Below, piece after piece: positions 36,947 through 47,000 of a DNA stretch of 64,000 bases. Numbering within the stretch: the stretch's first letter is position 1; each line of letters begins with the position of its first letter. Position numbers and translations under genes: made by a program. Below the pieces are notes generated by a model. That model saw only the letters and a list, made by a program, of their open reading frames with translations, was not told the DNA's origin and ran no database searches. This stretch comes from Arenibacter sp. F20364 (lineage in GTDB: Bacteria > Bacteroidota > Bacteroidia > Flavobacteriales > Flavobacteriaceae). The stretch is from NCBI RefSeq assembly GCF_023015905.1, contig NZ_JALKBD010000003.1:62001-126000 (forward strand). The letters are read 5' to 3'.

Positions 36947-38638
36947 TTACTTGGGTTGAATGATCAATCCCCTTTCAGCTTCACTATCGGCAGTGTACCG
37001 GAGTACCATCGGAGTATCTTCCCCCCTTGCCATCTTTATTTCCATTTCCCATACCGTCCTCATTTTTTCCAGTTCTTTAGTGTAGACCTCGTCCATGGCC
37101 AAATTGGTAGCCTCTTCTGGATCGTTCTTTAAATTAAAGAGTTCTTCATAAACCGCTTGCTCTCCGTTTAGTGGGCCCTCCACAAAATCCCTGTATAGGG
37201 CTATATCCGGGTCGTGGACCTGATATAACATACTGTTCATATTTATATCCATGGCTTTCGCGGTTGCTATTTTTTTACTCGCTGATAGATTTTCATTCTT
37301 GTAATATCTTACGTATTTCCATTCCATGTCCTGTACCGCTTCGCATCTTGGGTTGCCAAATTGGGTGGACCATAAATTTTCGGTATAGAGAAATGACCGT
37401 ACTGCAGTTTCGGAGCCAGCAAGTATTTCGCCTAAATTTTCGCCCTGATAACTATCAGGAATGGCAACACCCGCCATGGTCAACATGGTTGGGGCAATAT
37501 CGATACTTTGCACCAAGGCATCGGAAGTTTTTCCACGAGTAGATTTTTTGGATTTGGGATCAAAAATAATCATGGGTATGTGGGTAGTAACCTCGTAGCA
37601 GAATGCCTTGCCCCCAAGACCGAACTGCCCCATAAAAAGTCCGTGGTCCGAAGTAAAAACTATAACCGTATTCCTGTCCAGTTTCTGATCTTTTAAGGTT
37701 TTTCTAAGTTGGCCTACCAACCGATCTATTCCCGTCATGGCCTCCATTTGCCTTATGTAGCGCTCTCTATGGCCTTCTGGGGTGTCTACATAATTGTAGC
37801 CAAGCTGTCTATCGTTGGCACGGTGTATTTCTTTTGGTAGTTTGGGTGCTACAATGTCTTTTTTGGCCACATAGTTTTTGGGAAGGGGAATATTCTTATC
37901 CCTGTATAATGTCTTATAGATCTCATCGTCGGAATTCCTCATCTCCATACTTCCCGTACCTGCTCCATGGGGGAGGTTAAAGCATACCGATAGCATAAAA
38001 GGCCTATCGGCCGGGCGTTGATCAATGAATTTTAGGGCTCCCTCCAATTTTTGCTCGTTGGATAGAAAGTCCTGTATACCCTCCCCAACTACTTCAACCT
38101 GTGTATCCATTTCAGCATCCTTGAAAATCCCATGTCGTTCCTTAGGGTAGAAACCCAAATGTCCATGACCGGCATACCAATAATCAAAGCTTTTCTCCAT
38201 TACGCCGCTGTCATAACCGCCCTTACCTACCGGCACATGGTTTTTACCTATCCATCCCGTATAGTAACCATTATTGCGCATAACCATGGGATACGTATTT
38301 TTCCACCCCTCTTCGGACATACTGGTTCCCGAATTGAAATTCACACCGTGTTTACGCTCAAATTGGCTGGTAAGTATACTTGCCCGACTGGGAGTACAAA
38401 TGGCACTGGTAATATGGGCATTGGTAAAAAGAACACCGTCTTGTGACAATTTATCCAAATGTGGTGTTTTTACAATTTCGTTTCCTGTGCAGCCCATCAT
38501 TCCGTATTGTTGGTCATCCGTAAGGATGAATATGAAATTGGGGCGTTCCTGTGCCAGGGATTGGGTGTGGGGGGTAATACATAATGTGAAGACTACAACG
38601 AGCAATTGGAAAGTATTTGCTTTCTTATTTTTTTTCAT
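36947..38638 (-). CDS. Secreted S1-family sulfatase, first gene of the sulfatase/GH operon
   Basis: A 563-residue sulfatase with a signal peptide ending SLAQ (residue 30). The formylglycine signature is C81-T-P-S-R with ASILTSQ. The usual GKWH is replaced by GKNHVPVGKGGYD. This is an Asn-for-Trp change next to the catalytic Lys and His, and I believe it is tolerated in some S1 subfamilies. FTSDHGLFMGQFGLGGKAF and YTENLWSTQFGNPRCEAVQ follow in the second half. The first gene of the operon, it is preceded by 412 bases carrying one of the tandem 21-bp motifs. Confidence 0.9.
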   Translation of the reverse strand: MKKNKKANTFQLLVVVFTLCITPHTQSLAQERPNFIFILTDDQQYGMMGCTGNEIVKTPHLDKLSQDGVLFTNAHITSAICTPSRASILTSQFERKHGVNFNSGTSMSEEGWKNTYPMVMRNNGYYTGWIGKNHVPVGKGGYDSGVMEKSFDYWYAGHGHLGFYPKERHGIFKDAEMDTQVEVVGEGIQDFLSNEQKLEGALKFIDQRPADRPFMLSVCFNLPHGAGTGSMEMRNSDDEIYKTLYRDKNIPLPKNYVAKKDIVAPKLPKEIHRANDRQLGYNYVDTPEGHRERYIRQMEAMTGIDRLVGQLRKTLKDQKLDRNTVIVFTSDHGLFMGQFGLGGKAFCYEVTTHIPMIIFDPKSKKSTRGKTSDALVQSIDIAPTMLTMAGVAIPDSYQGENLGEILAGSETAVRSFLYTENLWSTQFGNPRCEAVQDMEWKYVRYYKNENLSASKKIATAKAMDINMNSMLYQVHDPDIALYRDFVEGPLNGEQAVYEELFNLKNDPEEATNLAMDEVYTKELEKMRTVWEMEIKMARGEDTPMVLRYTADSEAERGLIIQPK

Positions 38639-39050
38639 TTTCTATTAGGTATTTTGTTTTAAAAGATAGTCCCGCCTCTGATAGTTGTTTGGAATAACAA
38701 GATGATTTTATTTTGTATGCACCACCGATTATATAGTGAAATCGAAATATCGATATGAAATTCCATATTTATTTTCCTTTCTAGTGCAACAGACTAATTA
38801 AATGATGCAACAGATGATTTATTTCTGTTTATCCGAGTAGGAATTCCTGATAAATCGCTTTGTAGGAAAGGTATGGGGTACATAAAACCATAACCATTTT
38901 CTCTATATAATTGAAGGTTGCAAATAGAATACCGCTTAAACAGCTGGAAATTAAAATGGATCGTTCCCTATGCCCAATAGACCAAATAGCAACTGTTTTA
39001 TAGTTTGATTGGGAACAACCAAATCTGGGAAACCCTACAATCCAAAGAAA
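38639..39050 (-). promoter_or_regulatory. Upstream region of the sulfatase/GH operon
   Basis: 412 bases without a gene. It contains the tandem site at 38789-38819. No clear TAnnTTTG box is found at the spacing seen for the other tandem sites. An imperfect inverted repeat at 38973-39013 (CCCAAT, CAAA / TTTG, ATTGGG) lies 38 bases downstream of the FG-GAP copy 2 stop but has no U-tract. The remainder shows nothing recognisable. Confidence 0.4.
38789..38819 (-). promoter_or_regulatory. Tandem 21-bp regulator site upstream of the sulfatase/GH operon
   Basis: ACAGACTAAT at 38789-38798 and ACAGATGATT at 38810-38819, 21 bases apart. Both are preceded by TGCA, giving TGCAACAGA in each copy. It lies 151 bases upstream of the sulfatase start and matches the geometry of four other sites in the window. 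Confidence 0.45.
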
Positions 39051-42000
39051 TTACTTTACCTTCTTAAGCTTTAAACTCTCGTTGTTTATAGCGAACAAAA
39101 GTGCCTTGGATTTTTTATCCGTTAGATTGATCACTGCCATATTCCGTATGTCACCGGTTAGCAGCAGTCCACTTTTGTCGGGTGCTATCAATTCAAATCC
39201 ATTAGGTCCGCCAATCATTACCAAACCCACACTGGAATCATTTCTTGGGGTTTCCACCTCTGACTGATAGAGATTACCGCCCACCACTACATCTGGGTAT
39301 TTATCCCCGTTATAATCAATTTCCTGAAAGGAGTTGATTGAGGAAAACTGTGCTCTATTGGGTAGGCTATGCATTACATAATTGCCACCTCCCCTATTTT
39401 CTATCCATTGATGTGCAAAGGTTTGGACGGTATAATGTAGGGATTGGTCCAACATTTTTTCTCCATATATATCCTTGAGATCCGCATTGGCAAAAGATTC
39501 AAAGGTTTTAAAGCGCTGCTTAATGGCCGGAACTTGTTGGGAAGAACATTCCCTACCCCGCAAGGGAAGTTTGGTACCGTATTTTTCATAGCTCAATACA
39601 ATGTCCATACTGCCATTTTCATCAAAATCATTGGCATAGACTTCAAAAGGAGCTTTCTCACTGGCCTTGTATTTATAATTAAGACCTAGATTCCCGGCCA
39701 AATAATCCATATCCCCATCCGCATCTACGTCCATCTTCTGCAAACTATACCACCATCCCTGACTTTTCCCAAAACCTAAATCTTGGGTAACTTCCTTGAA
39801 ACGATGGCCTAAATTCCTAAAAAAGCGGATAGGCATCCATTCACCGGTAAGGATCAGATCAATATTTCCGTCTTGGTCAAAATCATCCCAAAGTGCTGAA
39901 GTAACCAAGCCGGCCTCTATTAGTTCTGGAGCCATTTCTTGGGTAACATCTACATATCGGAGCGAATTGTCTATTCCTCCCTCGTTCCTGAGAATATAAC
40001 TTGTCGCGGGGAAAGGATATTTTCCAGGCACAATTCTACCTCCTACAAACAGGTCCAAGTCTCCATCGTTGTCGTAATCTGCCGAAACAACTGTTTGGCC
40101 ACTGGAGGTTATTTTTGGAAGGGCACTGCTCACTTTTTTAAATCCTTCCCGGGTATTTACATACAATCTATCTTGGTAGAACTCCTTGGTTTTTAGTTTA
40201 TTGTTGCCTCCACTTACCACGTACAGATCCAAATCCGAATCTCCGTCAGCGTCAAATAACAGAGCGCCAGTGTCCTCTAAATCCAACTCCTTATCCCAAG
40301 GGCCCGATAGCTTTTCAAATTCACCATTTTCTTTTTGCAGATACATTGCTGCCGGACTCCCTGCTCCGTTTCCAACAAAAAAGTCCTCCAACCCATCGCC
40401 GTTGATATCACCGACCGTCAAGGCCGGTCCAAGTTGGGAATTTTTATGTGGCAACAAGGGTTCAAAGGCAAAATCGTTATAAACGTCCTCTTTGTGAATA
40501 AAATCAATTTTGGAACTAATAGTGATGTCGGGAAAATTTAGAGGACTATCCACTATAGTTTCTGAAACCAAAGGACTATTATCATCGTATTGAATTTTTA
40601 ATGATCGATCGGCAGTAATATTTTCTACGGTCTGGAGCCTTCCATTGGGCCAAACTATTTTTATTTCATCCACTTGGTTTGTCGAACCTAGACCAAAATG
40701 TAGTATAGGTTCCACACTGGATTGATATCCCCTGCTAAGGGTTAGTTCCTGTTGCTGTATGTTTTCTCCACTCTTTACCATTACTTTGGCACCAAGGCCC
40801 AATAAATTCTGCGCTTTACCTTTTAAGGAGACCTTTAAATAGTGGTTTCCTGTTTTTTGTACCTGATTTACGGCTATGGAAGCCGCACCGTCCATATTGT
40901 TAATGACCAGATCTAGGTCACCATCGCCATCCAAATCGGTATAAGTAAATCCATTGGAAAAACCTTTTTCATCTAAACCCCAAGCCTCGGTCACATTTGA
41001 AAATGAAAAATCGCCTTTATTTTGGAAGGCAAAGTTAGAAATGGGCGTACTGGGCATTAGGTTAAAATCAGGATTACTTTCCCTCCCGAAAAAAGTAGCA
41101 CTATCATACTCGGCATTCACATCATTATTGTTGACATCCCTCTTTACACCGTTGGAAACAAATACATCTTTATGGCCATCATTGTCGAAATCTGCAAAAA
41201 GTACTCCCCAGCTCCAGTCGGTGGTTGCCATACCTGCAAATCTGGCAATATCGCTAAATATCGGATTTCCATCCCTATTGGGGCCGTTGTTGAGTTGTAG
41301 CGAATTTTGCATATACTGATAGTTGAACCCGAAATCCACCGCTTCATAAAATGATTCTGGGTTCATACTTGCCATATTGGTTTTAGATCTTTTGTAATCT
41401 GCCGGTGTCATATCTACCTGTAATAGGTCTGTATACCCGTCATTGTTAAAATCAGCAGCATCTATGCCCATTCCAAACATAGAAGTATGGCGGGTAGCTT
41501 TTTCGGATATTTCCTTAAAGGTACCATCACCATTGTTCTGGTATAGGTAATCGGGAACATTAAAATCATTGGAGAGATAAAGGTCTACATGTCCATCGTT
41601 GTTAAAATCGCTTGCCACCAATCCCAAGGTTAAGCCAAATTTTTGTACCCCGGCTTCAACGGTAACATCCACAAATTTACCATTTCCTTGGTTCTTGTAA
41701 AGATGGCCGGAATCTTCAAATTTGTTTTCATCCATTTTTTCCTTATAGTATTTATTCCCCATGCTAACCATAACATTGGAGTAGTTTGCAACAAAGAGAT
41801 CAAGTAATCCATCGTTGTCATAATCGAAAAAAGTAGATTGTATGGAAGCGCCCTTATCGGCTATCCCATAAGATTCAGCACTTTCCGTAAAAGTATTATT
41901 GCCGTTATTGATAAAAAGTTGGTTGGCCTTATCTCCAAATTTGCCTGAAACACTGAGATAAATATCCAAATAGCCATCATGGTTTATATCTACCATGGTT

Positions 42001-42353
42001 GTCCCGGAATACCAACGGTCATCTCCGGAAATTCCTGCTGATTCACTGATGTCCTCAAATTGTAAACCACCATTATTTAAATACAGTTTGTTGGGAACAA
42101 GATTACCAGTGAAATATAGATCGGGAAGTCCGTCATTATTGATATCCCCTGCCGAGACACCGGCTCCTAAATAAAGATATGGAAAATCGAAATAGTTGAG
42201 GGTGTCGTTTTCTACAATGTCATTAGAGAAATTAATTCCAGAAGTCTTGGCATCAATTTGGACGAATCCGGTATTAGTCACGGATTCCTTTTCATAAGAA
42301 CAGGAAGTAATGGTCAGGACAAATATTAAAGATAAAATTCTCATACGCATCAT
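39051..42353 (-). CDS. Large FG-GAP/VCBS repeat lipoprotein, CRTAC1-type with ASPIC/UnbV domain (copy 2)
   Basis: An 1100-residue protein with a lipobox TITSC (cysteine at about 18). Its architecture is the same as 17686-21048: a first FG-GAP propeller (GDINNDGLPDLYFTG, DINHDGYLDIYLS), an ASPIC/UnbV-like segment near 520-590 (LGLGAKVMVKSG, LTLSRGYQSSVEPILHFG, VWPNGRLQ), a second propeller (GDINGDGLEDFFVG, DADGDMDYLAGNLG) and a similar end (GDIRNMAVINL). It lies immediately downstream of the SusC-2/SusD-2 pair, and its ATG is only 12 bases from the foot of a strong hairpin. The function is unknown; surface glycan capture or a SusCD accessory role is the natural guess. Confidence 0.82.
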   Translation of the reverse strand: MMRMRILSLIFVLTITSCSYEKESVTNTGFVQIDAKTSGINFSNDIVENDTLNYFDFPYLYLGAGVSAGDINNDGLPDLYFTGNLVPNKLYLNNGGLQFEDISESAGISGDDRWYSGTTMVDINHDGYLDIYLSVSGKFGDKANQLFINNGNNTFTESAESYGIADKGASIQSTFFDYDNDGLLDLFVANYSNVMVSMGNKYYKEKMDENKFEDSGHLYKNQGNGKFVDVTVEAGVQKFGLTLGLVASDFNNDGHVDLYLSNDFNVPDYLYQNNGDGTFKEISEKATRHTSMFGMGIDAADFNNDGYTDLLQVDMTPADYKRSKTNMASMNPESFYEAVDFGFNYQYMQNSLQLNNGPNRDGNPIFSDIARFAGMATTDWSWGVLFADFDNDGHKDVFVSNGVKRDVNNNDVNAEYDSATFFGRESNPDFNLMPSTPISNFAFQNKGDFSFSNVTEAWGLDEKGFSNGFTYTDLDGDGDLDLVINNMDGAASIAVNQVQKTGNHYLKVSLKGKAQNLLGLGAKVMVKSGENIQQQELTLSRGYQSSVEPILHFGLGSTNQVDEIKIVWPNGRLQTVENITADRSLKIQYDDNSPLVSETIVDSPLNFPDITISSKIDFIHKEDVYNDFAFEPLLPHKNSQLGPALTVGDINGDGLEDFFVGNGAGSPAAMYLQKENGEFEKLSGPWDKELDLEDTGALLFDADGDSDLDLYVVSGGNNKLKTKEFYQDRLYVNTREGFKKVSSALPKITSSGQTVVSADYDNDGDLDLFVGGRIVPGKYPFPATSYILRNEGGIDNSLRYVDVTQEMAPELIEAGLVTSALWDDFDQDGNIDLILTGEWMPIRFFRNLGHRFKEVTQDLGFGKSQGWWYSLQKMDVDADGDMDYLAGNLGLNYKYKASEKAPFEVYANDFDENGSMDIVLSYEKYGTKLPLRGRECSSQQVPAIKQRFKTFESFANADLKDIYGEKMLDQSLHYTVQTFAHQWIENRGGGNYVMHSLPNRAQFSSINSFQEIDYNGDKYPDVVVGGNLYQSEVETPRNDSSVGLVMIGGPNGFELIAPDKSGLLLTGDIRNMAVINLTDKKSKALLFAINNESLKLKKVK

Positions 42354-42365
42354 AAAACAAAATTA

Positions 42366-42400
42366 GTCGGCGATTGCAATATAAATATTGAATCGCCGAC
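42366..42400 (-). terminator. Strong hairpin between SusD-2 and FG-GAP copy 2
   Basis: GTCGGCGATT at 42366-42375 pairs perfectly with AATCGCCGAC at 42391-42400, and an inner CAATAT/ATATTG extends the stem. On the minus strand it is followed by TAATTTTGTTTTATG. It ends 12 bases before the FG-GAP start codon, so it could act as a terminator, an RNA-processing site, or a structure that limits translation of the downstream gene. Confidence 0.7.
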
Positions 42401-42438
42401 ATAAACAAAAAACTAACTTAATTAAACTAACTTCTTTA

Positions 42439-43995
42439 TTAGTATCCAGGATTTTGTTTAAATACTGGATTGGCGTCTATTTCGTTCTGTGGGATTGCAA
42501 TGTATTCCCGTCCCGGTTTATAGGAACTGGTACCTGCACTCTCAGATTTCAATTCTGGTTTGTTTACAATGTATTCCTCAACTTTTCCCCACCGCAGAAT
42601 ATCGAAATAACGCGTACGCTCAAGCGATAATTCTTTTACACGCTCATCTTCTATATCTTGCATAGTTATGGTGGTTAAAGCCGGCATATCTGCCCTTTCA
42701 CGTACTTCGTTAATGGCATCCAAGGCAGGGGTAGTAGAACCGTTCAACATAAATTCAGCTTCGGCAAACATTAGTATAATATCCGCATAACGCAATAACC
42801 TTAAATTATTGCCGGATTGGTGCCAACCACCATCTTGGGAACCTGTTTTGTTATCAAAGCTGATGTCTAGCCATTTGTTGCCCCATACGAAAGATTCCCC
42901 TGGGAAAACCTCCTGATAGCTTAAATCGCCATAAGTCTTGGATGACAACACTTTACCATTATAGGAGGTAGTTTCATCAGTGTCGAAAAACAGGGTAGTA
43001 TAGGTTCTTGGGTCTATTTCATCGTTTACAGTTCTTTCATCCAAAAACAGATCCAATACCCAATTGTTTATACGCATACCATCCTGACCTGTAAATCCTC
43101 TTGGGGCAATATCGGGATGAAAGGCTGCACCCTTACCAAGGCCTGCATTATCACCTCCCCAACCGCTATTGCCATCGGCTACCAACTGTACTTCAAAAAG
43201 GGATTCTTTGTTATTTTCGGAAGCCTCGGTAAAGTTGTCTGAATAATCCTCCATTAACGCGTACCTACCGTCCATAATTTTAGCGAACTCGGCCTTGGCC
43301 TCTGTGTACTTTTTCTGGTACAAGAACACTTTGCCCAGCATTCCTGTGGCAGCACCATTGGTAATTCTACCTTTCATTTCTGGTGGCCAGGAATCCGGAG
43401 CCAACTGCTGTGCTTCCATAAGATCGTTCTCTATTTGGGCCCAAACGTCTGCAGGATCGGCTTGAGAAAGGGAATTTGGATTCTCTATATCACCTATTGG
43501 AGTAGTGATCAAAGGTACGTTTCTCCAACCGTTCAATAAATTGAAGTAATTGTAAGCCCTTATAAAATAGGCCTCACCCAAAATGTTGTTCTTTTTTGTT
43601 TGGTCCATTTCAATATCTGGAACATGGGCCAAGACCTCGTTGGCCCTGGTTACGCCTTGGAACATGGCACTCCACACCCAAAAAGCTCCGTTACTCTGAG
43701 GAACCCCATTAAATGATCCGGCAGCAGTACGTTCAGAAGTTGCAAAGGCGTTCACTACATCATCCCTGTAATCTGAAAGGAAAATTTCAAACCTGGTGTA
43801 ATACCAAATATGGGTAAACGGACTATAAGCGCCGATAATACCTTTGGTTGCATCATCTTCAGTTTTCCAAAATGATTGAGGTGTAACGGCATTCGGATTT
43901 TCTTGCTCAAGAATATCTGTTCTACAACTATTCGTTGTCATCATTAACAACACTAGTGCAGCCAGAGTACTTTTTGATAATATTTTATTTTTCAT
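42439..43995 (-). CDS. susD: SusD/RagB-family glycan-binding lipoprotein (pair 2)
   Basis: A 518-residue SusD-type lipoprotein with leader and lipobox TTNSC (cysteine at about 24). Family signatures: NPNAVTPQSFWKTEDDATKGI, RANEVLAHVPDIE, LGEAYFIRAYNYFNLLNGWRNVPLI, GAATGMLGKVFLYQKKYTEA, LRLLRYADIILMFAEAEFML, VKELSLERTRYFDILRWGKVEEY and the terminal IPQNEIDANPVFKQNPGY. It follows SusC-2 by 17 bases. It diverges strongly from SusD-1, so the two pairs probably recognise different oligosaccharides of one polymer. Confidence 0.93.
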   Translation of the reverse strand: MKNKILSKSTLAALVLLMMTTNSCRTDILEQENPNAVTPQSFWKTEDDATKGIIGAYSPFTHIWYYTRFEIFLSDYRDDVVNAFATSERTAAGSFNGVPQSNGAFWVWSAMFQGVTRANEVLAHVPDIEMDQTKKNNILGEAYFIRAYNYFNLLNGWRNVPLITTPIGDIENPNSLSQADPADVWAQIENDLMEAQQLAPDSWPPEMKGRITNGAATGMLGKVFLYQKKYTEAKAEFAKIMDGRYALMEDYSDNFTEASENNKESLFEVQLVADGNSGWGGDNAGLGKGAAFHPDIAPRGFTGQDGMRINNWVLDLFLDERTVNDEIDPRTYTTLFFDTDETTSYNGKVLSSKTYGDLSYQEVFPGESFVWGNKWLDISFDNKTGSQDGGWHQSGNNLRLLRYADIILMFAEAEFMLNGSTTPALDAINEVRERADMPALTTITMQDIEDERVKELSLERTRYFDILRWGKVEEYIVNKPELKSESAGTSSYKPGREYIAIPQNEIDANPVFKQNPGY

Positions 43996-44012
43996 GATCT
44001 TTTATTAATATG

Positions 44013-47000
44013 TTAAAATGCAATCTGTAAACCTAGTTGAATTGTCCTTGCTGTTGGATAAGCACTCTCATCCACTCCGGAACTAAAAATTCTTCTGGCC
44101 GATCTTGTATTTCTTCCAACCTCTGGATAGTACCCGGTATATTCTGTTATTGTAAAGAGATTGGTTGCGGAAGCATATATCCTTAATTTGGACATTAGCA
44201 TCTTTTCAGACAAGTCGGACGGAATGGTATATCCCAACTGCATATTCTTTAACCTGAAGTAATCTCCTTTTTCCAAATAGAAGTCGGAAGGCCTTCTGTT
44301 AAATCCAGGGTCAATCTGTGTGTTTCTAGGAATATTAGTGTCCGTATTTGTTGGTGTCCAAGCATTTAATGCATCAGTCAAATATGGCCCTTCGGTATCA
44401 AAGTAACCTCTATATATATTACCGTTCAATATTTTATTTCCGGCTACCCCATTGAAAAATAAGCTTAAGTCCAAATTCTTGTATGTCGCTGTAATATTGA
44501 GACCATACTCAAAGTTGGGTGCAGGGTTACCCAAAAATTTCTGATCGTTTTCATCAATAAGTCCGTCAGGACCACTTCCGTCCGGACCGGCAATATCCTT
44601 AAACTTAAGGTCACCAGCTTGTGGATTATTGTTGTCATTGGCAGCAAGCGCTTCGGCACCGGTCTGATAGATACCTTCAACTACGTAACCAAAGAAGGAC
44701 GAAACTGGTTGGCCAACATCGGTTTTTGTACCTTTTAGTCCGTTAGAGGTAAATTGTCCTTCTATTATAGGAGTAGCGTCTCCCAAGGCAGTTACCGTAT
44801 TGTTCAAAGTTGTAAAGTTTCCACTTATGCTAAAGGAAAAATCTTCATTTACATATTCGGAGTAATTGGCCAAGAATTCAAAACCTTCGTTTTCAATACT
44901 CGCTGTATTAAAGGGAACCCTATTTCCAAATCCGGTGTAAAGCGGAAGCCCTAGCTCGACAAGAACATCTTCGGATTTTTTAAAGAAATAGTCCATTGTA
45001 AAATTCAGCTTATTATTCAAGGCATTAAATTCTAGACCTATGTCGGTCGTCTTACTGGTTTCCCAGGTAATATTCTCGTTTATACCTTTTGTAATGGAGT
45101 ATCCTGTGGCACGGTTTTGACTTTCTCCGATAGGATATTCACTATTTAGGTTCAATTCAGGACTTAATGAATATATTGGGACATTGTCCGATCCAACTTC
45201 CCCATAACTGGCTCTAAGTTTTAGGTCTGTAATGGCAGTAAAATTTTCCATAAAGGATTCGTTACCAATATTCCATCCCAAAGCAAAAGAGGGAAAAGTA
45301 CCCCATCTCAAGTCTTTCTTGAACAGGGAGGAACCATCCCTACGAAGTGTAGCGGTCAATAAATATCTACTGTCAAAAGAATAACTCAACCTACCAAAAT
45401 AGGATTGGATAGTTTTTGTTAGATCTTGTGAAGGAAAGTTTACCTTGTCCTCGGCGGCGGAGGCTACACGAACATCATTGGAAGGGAATTTCCTTGCCAA
45501 TGCACCCAGTGATCTGGTATTGGATACCTGATCGGTATATCCTACTACCGTATTGACATTATGCTTGTTGAATTGTTTGCTGTAGGTTAGCGTATGTTCT
45601 ATAAGGGTTGAAAGGAATTCGGTATTTACCTCGTTCAATTCAGCAAACTGGTTGTTTCCAAATGTAGCTGCGTTGAAAAAATAGGTAGGAGTAAATGTAT
45701 AATTGTTATTGGCATAATAGTCCAAACCTAAATTCAATTTATAGGTAAGTCCATCAAAAACTTCTAAAGATCCCGCTATGTTCCCAAGGACCGAATTTCT
45801 GGTAATAGTTCTGTCTTCAACAGTGGCAAGACCTAAGGAGTTACCCACATTACCAACTCCGTAAAAAGAACCAACAGCTACATTATCGGGTTGATCAGAA
45901 GCGCTAAAATTACCCTCTTCATCATAAATAGCGATGGTTGGCACTAAATCCCTTTCCCTATTAAAATATGGGTTGGGGTTATCTACGGTACGGGTTAGAC
46001 CAATAGTGTTCTCAAGTTTAAACCTACCCATGTTCATAGTGGCATTTACCCTAGCAGTAGTACGTTTATAGTCGGATTGTTTTACAATTCCCTCTTGATC
46101 ATAATGGTTAAGGGAAAGACTGTAGGTGCTGTGTTCATTGCCGCCGTATATTCTGGCGTTGGCATTCATTACCCCTGCAGTGCGCAACGATTCCCTTTGT
46201 ATATCACTATCTATATTTGGATTGAACTGTGCATCATTGGCAGGAAATCTGGGGTTACCATCATTGTCCCTTGCGCGGTTAACGATATCGGCATAGTCCC
46301 TAGCATTGGCCCAGTCAATATTATTAACCGTTTTCTGAAGTCCATAGCTGTAATCCAGGTCAACTTTCATTCCACCGCCTTTAGTTCCTTTTTTGGTCGT
46401 TACAATGATAACACCATTGGCGGCCCTTGATCCATAGATGGCACTAGCGGAAGCATCCTTTAAAACAGAGATACTTTCAATATCACTGGGATTAAGCGTG
46501 GTCATGTCACCAGTAAGCATTCCGTCTATAACATACAACGGTCCGGCATCGGAAAGGGTACTGGAACCACGTATGGTGACCAGGGCGTTGGCCCCTGGAG
46601 ATCCTCCATTTGCCTCTACCCTAACCCCAGCAGTTCGTCCTTGGATTGCTTGCGCAGCATCGTTATAGGTAAATTTGCTTATTTCATCTCCATCGACCGT
46701 GCTCACAGAGCCGGTAAGATCACTCTTCTTCTGGGTACCATAACCAATAACAACAACTTCTTCAAGTTGACTGGCGTCCTCTAACAGGGACACATCAATT
46801 ACAGACTTTCCATTTACTGCCACCTCTGTGGAAACAAAACCTATATAACTAACCACAAGGGTAGAGTTACTATCCGCAGTTATGGCGTAGTTCCCATCAA
46901 AATCAGTTTGGGTTCCATTAGTGGAGCCTTTTACCAAAATATTGGCCCCAGGAAGTGGCTCTCCGGTATTATCCGTGACGTTTCCGGTTATCGTAATCTC

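Noticed and set aside
38973-39013. Inverted repeat after FG-GAP copy 2 as its terminator
   Set aside because: The pairing is interrupted by a four-base bulge and no T-run follows on the minus strand.
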